Shown: positions 7,969-16,179 of the stretch, piece by piece
Layout: every line of letters starts with the position of its first letter
Position numbering within the stretch: position 1 is the stretch's first letter
Source: an uncultured Ruminobacter sp.
Lineage (GTDB): Bacteria > Pseudomonadota > Gammaproteobacteria > Enterobacterales > Succinivibrionaceae
Assembly: GCA_902764345.1 (NCBI GenBank)
Contig: CACWVT010000019.1
Location: forward strand, 1 to 33,779
Direction: 5' to 3'
DNA length: 33,779 nt
The notes under the pieces: generated by a model
Told to the model about the DNA's origin: nothing
What the model saw: the letters and a program-made list of their open reading frames with translations, nothing else
The model's database searches: none
Program-made: the position numbers and the translations under genes

Positions 7969-8910
7969 ATGCTCAGACATACAAAGAAATTATGCTCAGC
8001 CATTGCCGTGATTTTACTGTCAGCAACAGGCTGTCAGACAGCAGGTACCGCACAGAACAGTGCTTCGCTGGACGCACTCAATGAATTAAAGGCCCAGCAG
8101 GCTCTGATTCTCCCTGAACTCAGTTCCATCAGGGCGGAGATTGCGGAATTACAGAATTCAAGAACTGCCGACATGGCGGCGCTTAACGAAAAGATTGACC
8201 TTGCCGGCAGCAGCCGCAGGGATATCGCCGAGGTCAACAGAAACATAAAGTCACTGCAGAACACCATGAACAGCAGAATGAACGCCACCGCAGAACCTCA
8301 GAGGGAAGTAAAGTCCATGAATTCAGACAACACCAAACTATCTGACGGCAAGATGATCTTCGGCGAAGTTGAGTGGATTTACATCGGTGAAGCAGATGCC
8401 TCACTCGAAGGCCGTATCGATACCGGCGCCGCTGTTTCATCAATAAGTGCCGTAGATGCTGAAAAGTTTGAAAGAGACGGCAAGACCTGGTACCGTTTCG
8501 GCATTCCGCTTACTGATGACAACGTCATCGTCGTTGAGGCTCCATGGGTACGCAACACCCAGATCAGACAGGCCTCAGGCAACGGTCAGCTCGAAGACAG
8601 ACCTGTTGTCAGACTTACAGTAAAGGTGGACAACTATACCGGCAAGGCTGAGTTCTCACTCAAGAACAGAACAAGCATGGCCTACCCGGTACTCATCGGC
8701 AGGGAATTCATCAAGGACATTGCCGTGGTTGACGTGTCAAGGCACCACATTCAGAAGAGAATAGATGCAAATACCGTCTTTACAAACTATCAGGACAACA
8801 CCAAAAAGAATCTGCAGAAAAAGGAAAGCAGAAAAGAGGAAATTCCGGCAAAACCTGCCGCCTCTGAAAAAGCCGTAGCTGCAGGGAATGAAGCAAAACC
8901 CGCCAAGTAA
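7969..8910 (+). CDS. Retropepsin-like (RimB-type, COG4067) lipoprotein
   Basis: 313 residues. The first 22 form a signal peptide ending in a lipobox (SATGC, C22), so the protein is expected in the periplasm, lipid-anchored. Residues ~31-105 are heptad-like and probably a coiled coil. The C-terminal domain (~128-265) has the pattern of the 'ATP-dependent zinc protease' / retropepsin-like family: GEVEWIYIG, RIDTGAAVSS with the aspartic-protease DTGA triad at D151, FERDGKTWYRF, RPVV, and YPVLIGREFIKD. A Lys/Glu/Ala-rich tail ends the protein. The older name zinc protease is likely wrong; DTGA points to an aspartyl protease. In other proteobacteria this family is linked with the two genes that follow here. 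Substrate unknown. Confidence 0.84.
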   Translation: MLRHTKKLCSAIAVILLSATGCQTAGTAQNSASLDALNELKAQQALILPELSSIRAEIAELQNSRTADMAALNEKIDLAGSSRRDIAEVNRNIKSLQNTMNSRMNATAEPQREVKSMNSDNTKLSDGKMIFGEVEWIYIGEADASLEGRIDTGAAVSSISAVDAEKFERDGKTWYRFGIPLTDDNVIVVEAPWVRNTQIRQASGNGQLEDRPVVRLTVKVDNYTGKAEFSLKNRTSMAYPVLIGREFIKDIAVVDVSRHHIQKRIDANTVFTNYQDNTKKNLQKKESRKEEIPAKPAASEKAVAAGNEAKPAK

Positions 8911-8923
8911 ATAAAGCCCTCAA

Positions 8924-8963
8924 AATCAGAAGATAACCCGTTTATCTTCTGATTATTTCTTTT
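8924..8963 (+). terminator. Strong hairpin between the retropepsin gene and the 7TM gene
   Basis: AATCAGAAGATAA pairs perfectly over 13 bp with TTATCTTCTGATT around a five-base loop, followed by the T-rich ATTTCTTTT. It looks like a terminator that would uncouple or dampen expression of the next two genes. The T tract is interrupted, so partial readthrough is plausible. Confidence 0.75.
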
Positions 8964-8968
8964 ATAAT
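8962..8968 (+). promoter_or_regulatory. Candidate -10 element of the 7TM/ATP-grasp pair
   Basis: TATAAT at 8963-8968 lies directly at the 3' edge of the terminator hairpin and about 97 bases before the next start. It is part of the string TTATAATTGGCA also present before cmoA. No good -35 is visible in the hairpin arm. Confidence 0.4.
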
Positions 8969-9064
8969 TGGCACATTTGATATCATCAGGAAAAAGGAAC
9001 CTGAAGCTTATTCCTTTAACTAATCTAAACATTAAAAAACATATAATATTCAGGACAAAATATC

Positions 9065-10663
9065 ATGATAAGTCGTGGAGTGTACTACCTTGTTATAGCC
9101 TTACTTCTGATAACAGGCATAAGTCTGATGTGCTATCAGCACATCACCTATTCCGTGCCGTGGCTTCCGGGCAAGAAGAACGTGGCATGGGACATCGAAG
9201 CCAAGATAACCTTTCAGGCCAATAAGGAAAACCTGCCTGTAAAGGTATCCTTTGCCATTCCGACTCAGCAGCCGGGATACAAAGTCGTTAACGAAACATC
9301 CGCAAGCCCTGACTACGGACTCATATACAAGGACGTAAACGGTCAGCAGCGAGCTGAATGGAGCAAGAGACTCGCATCAGGCAATCAGACCCTGTACTAC
9401 AGAGTTGAGGTTCTTGCCGATGAAGCCTTCAACAACACCCTCATGACCGTGCCTGAGGTTTCAGAAATTCTTGAACCGGAGCCTTACTATACCGCCATGG
9501 TGCAGATAAAGGACGCAGCCTACTCAAGAAGCGTTGATCCTTTCAGCCTCACCCATGAAATCTTCCAGGAACTGAACAATCAGGATCAGAATGCCAAGCT
9601 TCTTCTCAACAAGTACAAGAAGGCAGACCTCATCGTCAAGATTCTGAACCTTGCCAATATTCCGGCCCAGCAGGTAACCGCCATCAAGCTTGAAGACGGA
9701 AGAAGAAACCAGAAGCTTCTAACCTACATTGCCGTGTTCAATGAAAACAACGAATACCACATCTTTGATCCAACCTCCGAAACAATCGGTCTCGGCAAGG
9801 ACGTATTCATCTGGAATAACAACAACAGTTCAACCATTGACGTTACCGGCGGTGAAAACGCAAGCGTAAACTTCTCCATCGTCCGCAACTTCATCAGTGA
9901 CCAGAAGGCCTTTGACCTGAAGCACAACGTAACAAACTCTCAGGGTAAGGAATACTTTGACCTTTCCGTCAACACCCTTCCTATTGAGGAAAGAGCCGTA
10001 TTCAAGAGCGTACTTCTCATTCCTATCGGCGTTCTCATCGTAGTGTTCCTGCGCATAATCGTAGGCCTCAAGACTTCAGGTACATTCATGCCGGTACTTA
10101 TTGCCATGTCATTCCTCCAGACCAACCTTTCCGTAGGTCTCATCGGCTTCCTGGCAATCGTGGGCATCGGTCTTATCATCCGTTCATGGCTGTCTCACCT
10201 TAACCTGCTGCTGGTAGCCCGAATATCGACGGTTATCATTGCGGTTATCGGCATTATCGGCATTCTGAGCTTCCTCACCTATAAGATCGGTATTTCAGAC
10301 GGCATCAAGATTACATTCTTCCCGATGATTATTCTTTCATGGACAATTGAAAGAATGTCCATTCTCTGGGAAGAAGAAGGCCCTAGAGAGGTAATGAAAC
10401 AGGGTTCCGGCTCACTGCTTGTGGCCGTGCTTGCATACCTTGCCATGAACAATACCATCATTCAGCACATTACCTTCAACTTCCTTGGTCTGCAGCTGAT
10501 AATTCTGGCAGCGGTTCTCCTCATGGGTAACTACACCGGCTACCGCTTAAGCGAATTAAAACGTTTCAAACCGCTTGCAGAACAGATCAACTCACCTACC
10601 GGACAGAAGCTTGAAGCAGACAGACTGAAGCAGGAAATCAAAGAGCTGAAAAAGGATTTATAA
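9065..10663 (+). CDS. Inactive transglutaminase fused to seven-transmembrane domain
   Basis: 532 residues. One membrane helix lies at about 7-24. A periplasmic region of about 300 residues follows and resembles the transglutaminase-like fold of the 'inactive transglutaminase, N-terminal TM' family. A run of hydrophobic helices at about 325-510 matches the 7TM_transglut type (SGTFMPVLIAMSFLQT, SWTIERMSILWEEEG). The usual transglutaminase Cys-His-Asp triad is not evident: the region around IFDPTSET keeps an Asp, but no matching catalytic Cys is seen. The C-terminus is a short charged helix. It lies between a retropepsin lipoprotein and an ATP-grasp ligase, its usual company. It may bind a peptide tail in the periplasm and couple it to the membrane; that role is inference. 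The ATG follows AGGA at about 10 bases. Confidence 0.83.
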   Translation: MISRGVYYLVIALLLITGISLMCYQHITYSVPWLPGKKNVAWDIEAKITFQANKENLPVKVSFAIPTQQPGYKVVNETSASPDYGLIYKDVNGQQRAEWSKRLASGNQTLYYRVEVLADEAFNNTLMTVPEVSEILEPEPYYTAMVQIKDAAYSRSVDPFSLTHEIFQELNNQDQNAKLLLNKYKKADLIVKILNLANIPAQQVTAIKLEDGRRNQKLLTYIAVFNENNEYHIFDPTSETIGLGKDVFIWNNNNSSTIDVTGGENASVNFSIVRNFISDQKAFDLKHNVTNSQGKEYFDLSVNTLPIEERAVFKSVLLIPIGVLIVVFLRIIVGLKTSGTFMPVLIAMSFLQTNLSVGLIGFLAIVGIGLIIRSWLSHLNLLLVARISTVIIAVIGIIGILSFLTYKIGISDGIKITFFPMIILSWTIERMSILWEEEGPREVMKQGSGSLLVAVLAYLAMNNTIIQHITFNFLGLQLIILAAVLLMGNYTGYRLSELKRFKPLAEQINSPTGQKLEADRLKQEIKELKKDL

Positions 10664-10664
10664 T

Positions 10665-11642
10665 ATGAATTTATGGCCTTTAAAGAAATACTGCTCTCCG
10701 TTCACCCTGGGAAGACTGGGGATAATGGGAATGAACCAGCGTAACGTAAACTATATCGGACGCTATAACGAACGAGCCCTGTATCCTCTGGTCGACAACA
10801 AACTGCTGACCAAGGAACTGGCGCTCAAGAACAAGGTTTCAACAACCAATCTGATCGGTTCCATCAAGCATCAGTATGACGTGGAAAACTTTACAAAAAT
10901 CGTAAAGGACAGAAGCGGCTTCTGCATCAAGCCTGCTCATGGTTCCGGCGGCAAGGGCATTCTGGTTATTACAAAAACCGAAGGAAACTCTTTCTATAAG
11001 CCTAACGGTCAGGCCTTAAGCGCCATGGACATAGAAAGACACATATCCAATATTCTTGCCGGGCTGTTCTCACTGGGCGGTAAACAGGACTTTGCCCTGA
11101 TTGAGGATCTGATTAACTTTGATGACGTATTTGCCGACTACAGCTATGAAGGCGTTCCTGACGTACGCGTAATCGTATTCCAGGGATATCCTGTAATGAG
11201 CATGATGCGTCTTTCCACCGCGGCTTCCGACGGCAAGGCGAATCTGCATCAGGGAGCCGTGGGCGTGGGCATATGTCTGCGTTCAGGCAAGGCTGTCCGT
11301 GCAGTGCAGTTCAACAATCCTATTGAAAAGCACCCGGATACGGGAGCCCTGCTCTCCAACCTGCAGGTTCCGCAGTGGGAAAACGTTCTGAATCTTGCCG
11401 CAAGATGCTATGACATGTCACGCCTCGGCTATATCGGTACTGACATAGTTCTTGATAAGATGAGAGGACCTCTGCTCCTTGAGCTTAATGCCCGTCCCGG
11501 CATGGCCATTCAGACTGCTAACGGTGCGGGACTTCTTCCGAGACTTCATTTTGTGGAAGCGTTCATTGAAAAGTACGGCTATCTGCCACCTGAAGAAAGA
11601 GTCAAGATTTCACAGGAACACTTCGGCGTTCACAGTATTTAA
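10665..11642 (+). CDS. Alpha-L-glutamate ligase-like ATP-grasp protein (RimK-related)
   Basis: 325 residues, cytosolic. The ATP-grasp core is visible: a nucleotide-binding IKPAHGSGGKGILVI strand-loop at about 87-101, a DVRVIVFQG strand near 162-170, and the metal-binding LLLELNARPGM segment near 273-283. This matches the family annotated 'alpha-L-glutamate ligase-like protein', which groups with RimK-type enzymes that add amino acids to C-termini or to small peptides. The start overlaps the end of the upstream gene's stop region (one base between), with AAAGGAT ahead, so the pair is translationally coupled. A terminator ends the operon. Substrate unknown. Confidence 0.86.
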   Translation: MNLWPLKKYCSPFTLGRLGIMGMNQRNVNYIGRYNERALYPLVDNKLLTKELALKNKVSTTNLIGSIKHQYDVENFTKIVKDRSGFCIKPAHGSGGKGILVITKTEGNSFYKPNGQALSAMDIERHISNILAGLFSLGGKQDFALIEDLINFDDVFADYSYEGVPDVRVIVFQGYPVMSMMRLSTAASDGKANLHQGAVGVGICLRSGKAVRAVQFNNPIEKHPDTGALLSNLQVPQWENVLNLAARCYDMSRLGYIGTDIVLDKMRGPLLLELNARPGMAIQTANGAGLLPRLHFVEAFIEKYGYLPPEERVKISQEHFGVHSI

Positions 11643-11674
11643 CCTTCCCCCAGTGAACAGATGATAAAACAAAG

Positions 11675-11700
11675 GGCTGCCCGGAAGGCAGCCTTTTCTT
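11675..11700 (+). terminator. Terminator after the ATP-grasp gene
   Basis: GGCTGCC pairs with GGCAGCC around CGGAA and is followed by TTTTCTT. It lies 33 bases after the stop. Confidence 0.85.
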
Positions 11701-11741
11701 ATGGAGCTTTATGATTTGATTCATCCAAGGCCTAAAGGCTC

Positions 11742-11855
11742 TTACGGATTAAGTCTGCTTCTGAACACGTCAACTTTCGTACGCTCGAAAATTTCATTAT
11801 CCACCTCACCGTAAATGCGAATCAAGGTATCAGGTGTAACAGTGTTTCCAATGGC
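11742..11855 (-). other. Possible remnant of an unrecognised gene (C-terminal tail)
   Basis: On the minus strand an open stretch encodes about 37 residues with balanced composition (…TPDTLIRIYGEVDNEIFERTK…) ending at a stop at 11742. Its upstream half is fused to the reverse complement of an insertion-sequence fragment, so it has no proper start. It could be the 3' end of a broken gene or chance. No family is recognised. Confidence 0.2.
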
Positions 11856-11936
11856 AACCGCCAAACGTCGGACATGAGATGTCCTTATTGCGGGAAAATG
11901 AACGTGTATGTTCATGCCGGACACTCCACGGATATT
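11853..11936 (+). mobile_element. Scar of an ISL3-like element (5' transposase fragment)
   Basis: About 84 bases match 31253-31336 of the element at the right end of the window with few differences, including GACATGAGATGTCC and GGGAAAATGAACGTGTATG. The fragment would encode the transposase N-terminus MRCPYCGKMNVYVHAGHST, a zinc-ribbon start. Homology stops abruptly on both sides. No inverted repeat and no downstream transposase are present. Confidence 0.85.
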
Positions 11937-11962
11937 CATCTGCGGTCTGACACCGCACGGAA

Positions 11963-12400
11963 CTATACGTGAAGCGAAAAAGTAACCGGCCCGTCATTCT
12001 CCAGGAGAATCTTCATGTCTGCACCGAACATGCCGCACTGCACGTCAGGATTTTTTGCTCTGGCCATTTCAAGAAGTTCCGCAAACATTACGGCCGCATC
12101 CGCAGGAGGCATTGCCGTATCGAAGCTCGGACGATTACCTCTGTCCGTGTTGGCGGCAAGCGTAAACTGAGGTACCAGCATCATGTTGCCACCGGCATCG
12201 CCAACATTGAGATTCATCTTACCGGCCTCATCACTAAAAATGCGGTAATTTGAGATACGCTCAAGCATACGCGCCGATTTCTGCGGTGTATCACCGCGTT
12301 CGTAGGCAATAAATGCCAGCACTCCGCTATTCATTGAGGCAATGCACCTGCCGTCGACATTTATTCTTGCGTGATTAACACGCTGCAGTAAAGCAATCAT
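11963..12400 (-). CDS. dtd: D-aminoacyl-tRNA deacylase
   Basis: Hydrolyses D-amino acids, and mischarged glycine, from tRNA. Cytosolic homodimer. From the ATG at 12400 the protein is 145 residues, the standard length, starting MIALLQRVNHARI. The motifs QFTLAANTDRGNRPSF (the SQFTL/GxRPSF region) and NDGPVTFSL near the C-terminus are intact, along with FGADMKI. The ribosome site GGAG lies six bases before this ATG. A longer frame to 12505 would run through the rplT terminator and has no conserved residues. It is downstream of rplT, separated by a terminator. The insertion-sequence scar lies 27 bases past its stop. Confidence 0.95.
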   Translation of the reverse strand: MIALLQRVNHARINVDGRCIASMNSGVLAFIAYERGDTPQKSARMLERISNYRIFSDEAGKMNLNVGDAGGNMMLVPQFTLAANTDRGNRPSFDTAMPPADAAVMFAELLEMARAKNPDVQCGMFGADMKILLENDGPVTFSLHV

Positions 12401-12473
12401 TGAAATCTCCGAACCTGACGGAAACGGTCGTGCATTAAATGCGCTTACCGAATTCCTACGGTAAAAATCAGAC

Positions 12474-12502
12474 AAAAAAATACCACACCCTAAGGTGTGG
12501 TA
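12474..12502 (-). terminator. Terminator of the thrS-infC-rpmI-rplT operon
   Basis: On the minus strand TACCACACC pairs with GGTGTGGTA around a four-base loop, followed by seven T. It lies 39 bases after the rplT stop. Confidence 0.92.
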
Positions 12503-12541
12503 CATTTCACCAAAATATTAACAGTATGTCAATTTACTGAA

Positions 12542-12895
12542 TTAGAGAGCAGCCTTAGCCTTTTCTACAAGTACAGTAAAGGTTGACTTATCATTAACAG
12601 CGATGTTGGCGAGGATCTTACGATCTAATTCGATAGATGCCTTCTTTAAGCCACATACGAACTTGCTGTATGATAAACCGTTTACGCGAGCAGCAGCGTT
12701 GATACGTACAATCCATAACTGACGGAACTGACGCTTCTTCTGACGACGGTCACGATAAGCATACTGACCAGCCTTGGTTACAGCCTGAACTGCAACACGG
12801 TAAACACGTGAACGTGCACCGTAGTAACCCTTGGCAGCCTTTAAAACCTTCTTATGACGTGCATGAGCGGTAACACCGCGTTTTACTCTAGCCAT
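12542..12895 (-). CDS. rplT: 50S ribosomal protein L20
   Basis: Early-assembly protein of the large subunit that binds 23S rRNA and, in E. coli, represses its own operon. 117 residues, the normal size. The signature [30 protein letters not shown] is at the N-terminus (long basic extension), with [18 protein letters not shown] and [14 protein letters not shown] following. It is the last gene of thrS-infC-rpmI-rplT, 18 bases after rpmI, with an AGGAG-type site ahead of the ATG. Confidence 0.98.
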   Translation of the reverse strand: MARVKRGVTAHARHKKVLKAAKGYYGARSRVYRVAVQAVTKAGQYAYRDRRQKKRQFRQLWIVRINAAARVNGLSYSKFVCGLKKASIELDRKILANIAVNDKSTFTVLVEKAKAAL

Positions 12896-12913
12896 TTCCT
12901 AACTACTCCTCTG

Positions 12914-13108
12914 TTATGCGTAAGGTAATAAATTAACGATGTTACGAAGATCAGACTTATGAATCATGGTCATCGCACGTAAATGACGCTTACGCTTGGT
13001 AGACTTCTTAGTCAGAATATGACGAAGATTACAGTGCTTACGCTTGAAGCCGTTAGCGGTCTTCTTAAAACGCTTATGAGCACCCTTATCAGTTTTCATT
13101 TTTGGCAT
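12914..13108 (-). CDS. rpmI: 50S ribosomal protein L35
   Basis: Small basic large-subunit protein, 64 residues from [14 protein letters not shown], the conserved N-terminus. A start 18 bases upstream would only add MWSFFI and is rejected. A GGAG site stands before the ATG. The infC-rpmI gap of 89 bases holds a small GTAC-GAAA-GTAC hairpin (13159-13170) that could belong to an L20-type operator; that is a guess from position only. Confidence 0.97.
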   Translation of the reverse strand: MPKMKTDKGAHKRFKKTANGFKRKHCNLRHILTKKSTKRKRHLRAMTMIHKSDLRNIVNLLPYA

Positions 13109-13197
13109 AATAAAAAAACTCCACATTGGAATATTAAAAACACATAATACGGGAGGCTGTACTTTCGTACCGCACTTTGGTTAACTTCCCCGGATTA

Positions 13198-13749
13198 CTA
13201 CCTTTTTTTAGGTGATAACACCATGACAGCCTGGCGACCTTCCATCTTAGAGGCAGATTCAACCACGGCAAGATCTCTGTCGACACAAAGTTCTTTTTCA
13301 ATACGCTTCATAACGTCGAGACCGATGTCCTGATGAGCAATTTCACGACCGCGGTAACGCATGGTTACCTTAGCCTTGTCACCATCTTCCAGGAAACGTA
13401 TCAGGTTGCGAAGTTTTACCTGATAGTCGCCTTCGTCAGTTGCAGGACGGAATTTGATTTCCTTTACCTGCACCTGCTTTTGCTTTTTCTTCTGCTCTTT
13501 CTGAGCCTTACTCTTTTCGTAGAGGAATTTACCATAGTCCATTATACGACATACAGGCGGTTCTGCATTCGGACTGATTTCTACTAAATCAACACCTGCC
13601 TCAGTAGCCTTGTTTAAAGCTTCTGAAGAACTCATTATACCTAAAGCTTCTCCATCGAGACCGATTAAACGAACTTCACGGTATCTAATTTCACCATTTA
13701 TTCTGGTCTTATTAGCGGCCTGTTTGCCGGTTTTCTTTACGTTATTAAT
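13198..13749 (-). CDS. infC: Translation initiation factor IF-3, AUU start
   Basis: Binds the 30S subunit, keeps it apart from 50S and checks start codon-anticodon pairing. Reading only from the first ATG (13635) gives a 145-residue protein lacking the N-terminus. The frame continues open upstream for 38 codons to an AUU at 13747-13749, giving 183 residues, the full family length, with the expected N-terminal segment ([16 protein letters not shown]). Seven bases before the AUU is a perfect GAGGAG. AUU starts for infC are known in E. coli and are the basis of IF-3 autoregulation. Conserved blocks are [20 protein letters not shown] and [14 protein letters not shown]. It starts four bases after the thrS stop. 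Confidence 0.96.
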   Translation of the reverse strand: MNNVKKTGKQAANKTRINGEIRYREVRLIGLDGEALGIMSSSEALNKATEAGVDLVEISPNAEPPVCRIMDYGKFLYEKSKAQKEQKKKQKQVQVKEIKFRPATDEGDYQVKLRNLIRFLEDGDKAKVTMRYRGREIAHQDIGLDVMKRIEKELCVDRDLAVVESASKMEGRQAVMVLSPKKR

Positions 13750-13753
13750 GGTA

Positions 13754-15682
13754 TTACTCCTCTGAGTTACTAATTCCGCGGCTAATAATATCCTTTTTGA
13801 TTAAAGAAATCAAGTCGGAAATTGAATAGCAACCTAAATCTTCACCCTTTCTGGTTCTTACTGATACGGTGCCGTTTTCAACTTCCTTGGCGCCGCATAC
13901 GAGCATGTACGGAACCTTCATCAGAGTGTGTTCTCTGACCTTGAAGCCGACCTTTTCATTTCTGAGGTCTGACTTAACACGGATTCCGGCCTCATCGAGC
14001 ATGTCGGTAACCTTGGTTACGTAATCTGCCTGAGCATCGGTAATACCCATTACTACGGCCTGAACCGGAGCAAGCCAGGTTGGGAAGGCACCGGCGTATT
14101 CTTCGGTAAGGATACCGATGAAACGTTCCATTGAACCGAGGATGGCTCTGTGAATCATGATTGGGTTGTGCTTTTCGTTGTCTTCACCGATGTAGGTTGC
14201 TTCCAGTCTCTGCGGGAGGAAGAAGTCAAGCTGTACGGTACCGCACTGCCAATCACGGCCAAGACAGTCGTGAAGGGTGAATTCAATCTTAGGACCGTAG
14301 AACGCACCTTCGCCAGGCTGATATTCGAAAGCGATGCCGTTTTCGTCAAGTGCATGAGCGAGGTCGTGTTCCGCCTTATCCCATAATGCGTCGTCACCGA
14401 TACGCTTTTCAGGTCTGGTTGAAAGCTTAACATCGATGTTGTTAAAGCCGAATGAGCCGTATACGTCATATACGAACTGAATACATCTGCTTACTTCTGA
14501 CATTACCTGTTCTTCGGTACAGAAGATATGAGCGTCGTCCTGAGTAAAGCCTCTTACGCGCATCAAGCCGTGAAGTGAACCTGAAGGTTCGTTACGGTGA
14601 CACTGACCGAATTCAGCCATTCTTACAGGAAGATCGCGGTATGAGTGCAGACGCTGGTTAAAAATCTGAATGTGAGCAGGACAGTTCATAGGCTTAACTG
14701 CGTAATCCCTGTTTTCAGAACTGGTGGTGAACATTGCTTCAGAGTACTTAGCCCAGTGACCTGAACGTTCCCAGAGAACACGATCCATCATGAACGGAGT
14801 CTTAACTTCGATGTACTTGTACTTATGAAGCTTTTCACGCATGAAGTTTTCCAGGATGCGGTATACGGTCCAGCCGTCGTTGTGCCAGAAAATCATGCCA
14901 GGAGCTTCCTGCTGCATATGATAAAGGTCAAGCTGAGGACCAATCTTGCGATGGTCACGCTTTGCTGCTTCCTCAAGTCTCTTCAGGTATGCATCGAGAG
15001 CCTTCTTGTCAGCCCATGCGGTACCGTAGATTCTCTGAAGCATCTTGTTCTTTGCGTCGCCGCGCCAGTAAGCACCGGCAGACTTTGTAATCTTGAAGAA
15101 CTTGCAGAAACGCATGTTCGGAACATGAGGACCGCGGCACATATCGATGTATTCAAGATGATGATAAAGTGCAGGATGGTCATCATGAGAGATGTTCTCT
15201 TCAAGGATAAGCTGCTTGTAAGGTTCGTTTCTTTCACCGAATACCTCGTGAGCCCTGTCCCATGTTACTCTTTCCTTGACAACGTCATATTCGGTCTTGG
15301 CAAGTTCATGCATTCTTTCGTCAAGCTTGGCAAGATCTTCTTCTGAAAGGGTATGGTCCAGATCAACGTCGTAATAGAAGCCGTTGTCAATTACAGGACC
15401 GATTGCCATCTTGGTTTCAGGCCACAGCTGCTTGATGGCGTGACCGAGAAGATGCGCACATGAGTGTCTGATGATCTCAAGACCTTCCTGATCCTTAGGA
15501 GTAATGATGCTTAATGAAGCATCTTCGGTAATAAGTTCACAGGCATCAACGAGTTCCCCGTTCACCTTACCGGCAACACAGACTTTGGCTAAACCAGGGC
15601 CAATACTCTGAGCAACGTCATAAACTGAAACAGGGTTTTCAAAATTTTTAATACTTCCGTCAGGAAGAGTAATAGCAGGCAT
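13754..15682 (-). CDS. thrS: Threonyl-tRNA synthetase
   Basis: Class II synthetase charging tRNA-Thr, with editing of Ser-tRNA-Thr. From [10 protein letters not shown] the product is 642 residues, equal in length to E. coli ThrS. Domains: TGS at 1-60, editing domain with [10 protein letters not shown] (H73, H77), class II core with the zinc cysteine in [13 protein letters not shown] and [32 protein letters not shown], motif 3 [11 protein letters not shown], and the anticodon-binding C-terminus. The longer frame to 15715 adds only eleven residues, and GAGG fits the ATG at 15682. It is the first gene of the operon; a strong promoter and ~190-base leader lie upstream. Confidence 0.98.
   Translation of the reverse strand: MPAITLPDGSIKNFENPVSVYDVAQSIGPGLAKVCVAGKVNGELVDACELITEDASLSIITPKDQEGLEIIRHSCAHLLGHAIKQLWPETKMAIGPVIDNGFYYDVDLDHTLSEEDLAKLDERMHELAKTEYDVVKERVTWDRAHEVFGERNEPYKQLILEENISHDDHPALYHHLEYIDMCRGPHVPNMRFCKFFKITKSAGAYWRGDAKNKMLQRIYGTAWADKKALDAYLKRLEEAAKRDHRKIGPQLDLYHMQQEAPGMIFWHNDGWTVYRILENFMREKLHKYKYIEVKTPFMMDRVLWERSGHWAKYSEAMFTTSSENRDYAVKPMNCPAHIQIFNQRLHSYRDLPVRMAEFGQCHRNEPSGSLHGLMRVRGFTQDDAHIFCTEEQVMSEVSRCIQFVYDVYGSFGFNNIDVKLSTRPEKRIGDDALWDKAEHDLAHALDENGIAFEYQPGEGAFYGPKIEFTLHDCLGRDWQCGTVQLDFFLPQRLEATYIGEDNEKHNPIMIHRAILGSMERFIGILTEEYAGAFPTWLAPVQAVVMGITDAQADYVTKVTDMLDEAGIRVKSDLRNEKVGFKVREHTLMKVPYMLVCGAKEVENGTVSVRTRKGEDLGCYSISDLISLIKKDIISRGISNSEE
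13757..13762 (-). promoter_or_regulatory. Ribosome binding site deciding the infC AUU start
   Basis: GAGGAG on the minus strand is formed by the last two sense codons of thrS (Glu-Glu), directly before its TAA. Spacing to the AUU start of infC is seven bases. This links infC initiation to thrS translation termination. Confidence 0.85.
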
Positions 15683-15874
15683 TATCCTAACCTCATACGT
15701 ACTGATACAAACCAAGTATCATGTACTCTAAAACAAATAAAACATCTTTAAAAAAGATACCCTTGAAAACGCAGGCTGACATACCGTATCAGAACACTGT
15801 AGGCGGTTTTTCGGGTATTTCCGTAAAAAGTCCTGTCTGCTCCGGGTGTACAAAATTCTCCCGAAAAAACAGAC
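15683..15874 (-). ncRNA. Structured 5' leader of thrS (candidate autoregulatory operator)
   Basis: From the predicted start of transcription (~15874) the leader is about 190 nt. Its first 40 nt can fold: GTCTG at 15870-15874 pairs with CAGAC at 15835-15839, and inner CGGG pairs with CCCG. A second weak stem, ATCTTT/AAAGAT, lies near 15748-15762 and is followed by a T-rich tract. E. coli thrS is controlled by a tRNA-mimicking operator; similarity of mechanism here is only inferred. Confidence 0.35.
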
Positions 15875-15880
15875 CCGTAC

Positions 15881-15909
15881 AATATAATGACATGAGATGA
15901 ATTTTGCAA
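15881..15909 (-). promoter_or_regulatory. Sigma70 promoter of thrS operon
   Basis: On the minus strand TTGCAA (15904-15909), a spacer of exactly 17 bases, then TATATT (15881-15886). It points at thrS with a ~190-base leader. The rest of the 15910-16179 stretch between thrS and the MATE gene shows no gene. Confidence 0.72.
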
Positions 15910-16085
15910 GAGTTTTAACGTGCGGGATGGCGGAAACCATGCCATGATTCCGATTCGCCGTACTGCTGTCCGGGATCGTAACCGCATTCCTTTTTACCGA
16001 TGAGGCAAACCGCGTATTATGTTCCGCACTGCAGATATTTAAAAACGGTTTGTTTTTTGCACAAGCGAATTCTGATATATTGAGA

Positions 16086-16091
16086 TATAAT
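16086..16091 (+). promoter_or_regulatory. Candidate -10 of the MATE exporter gene
   Basis: A perfect TATAAT lies 89 bases ahead of the MATE start. The nearest TTGCAC (16057-16062) is 23 bases away, which is too far for an ordinary -35, so the assignment is weak. Confidence 0.35.
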
Positions 16092-16179
16092 GCACGCCCC
16101 GTCTAATAAAAAACTCATAACAAAAGCTAGTCACGCAGACCGTATCTGATATTCATATCCCACCGGGACGGGCCGGAAC

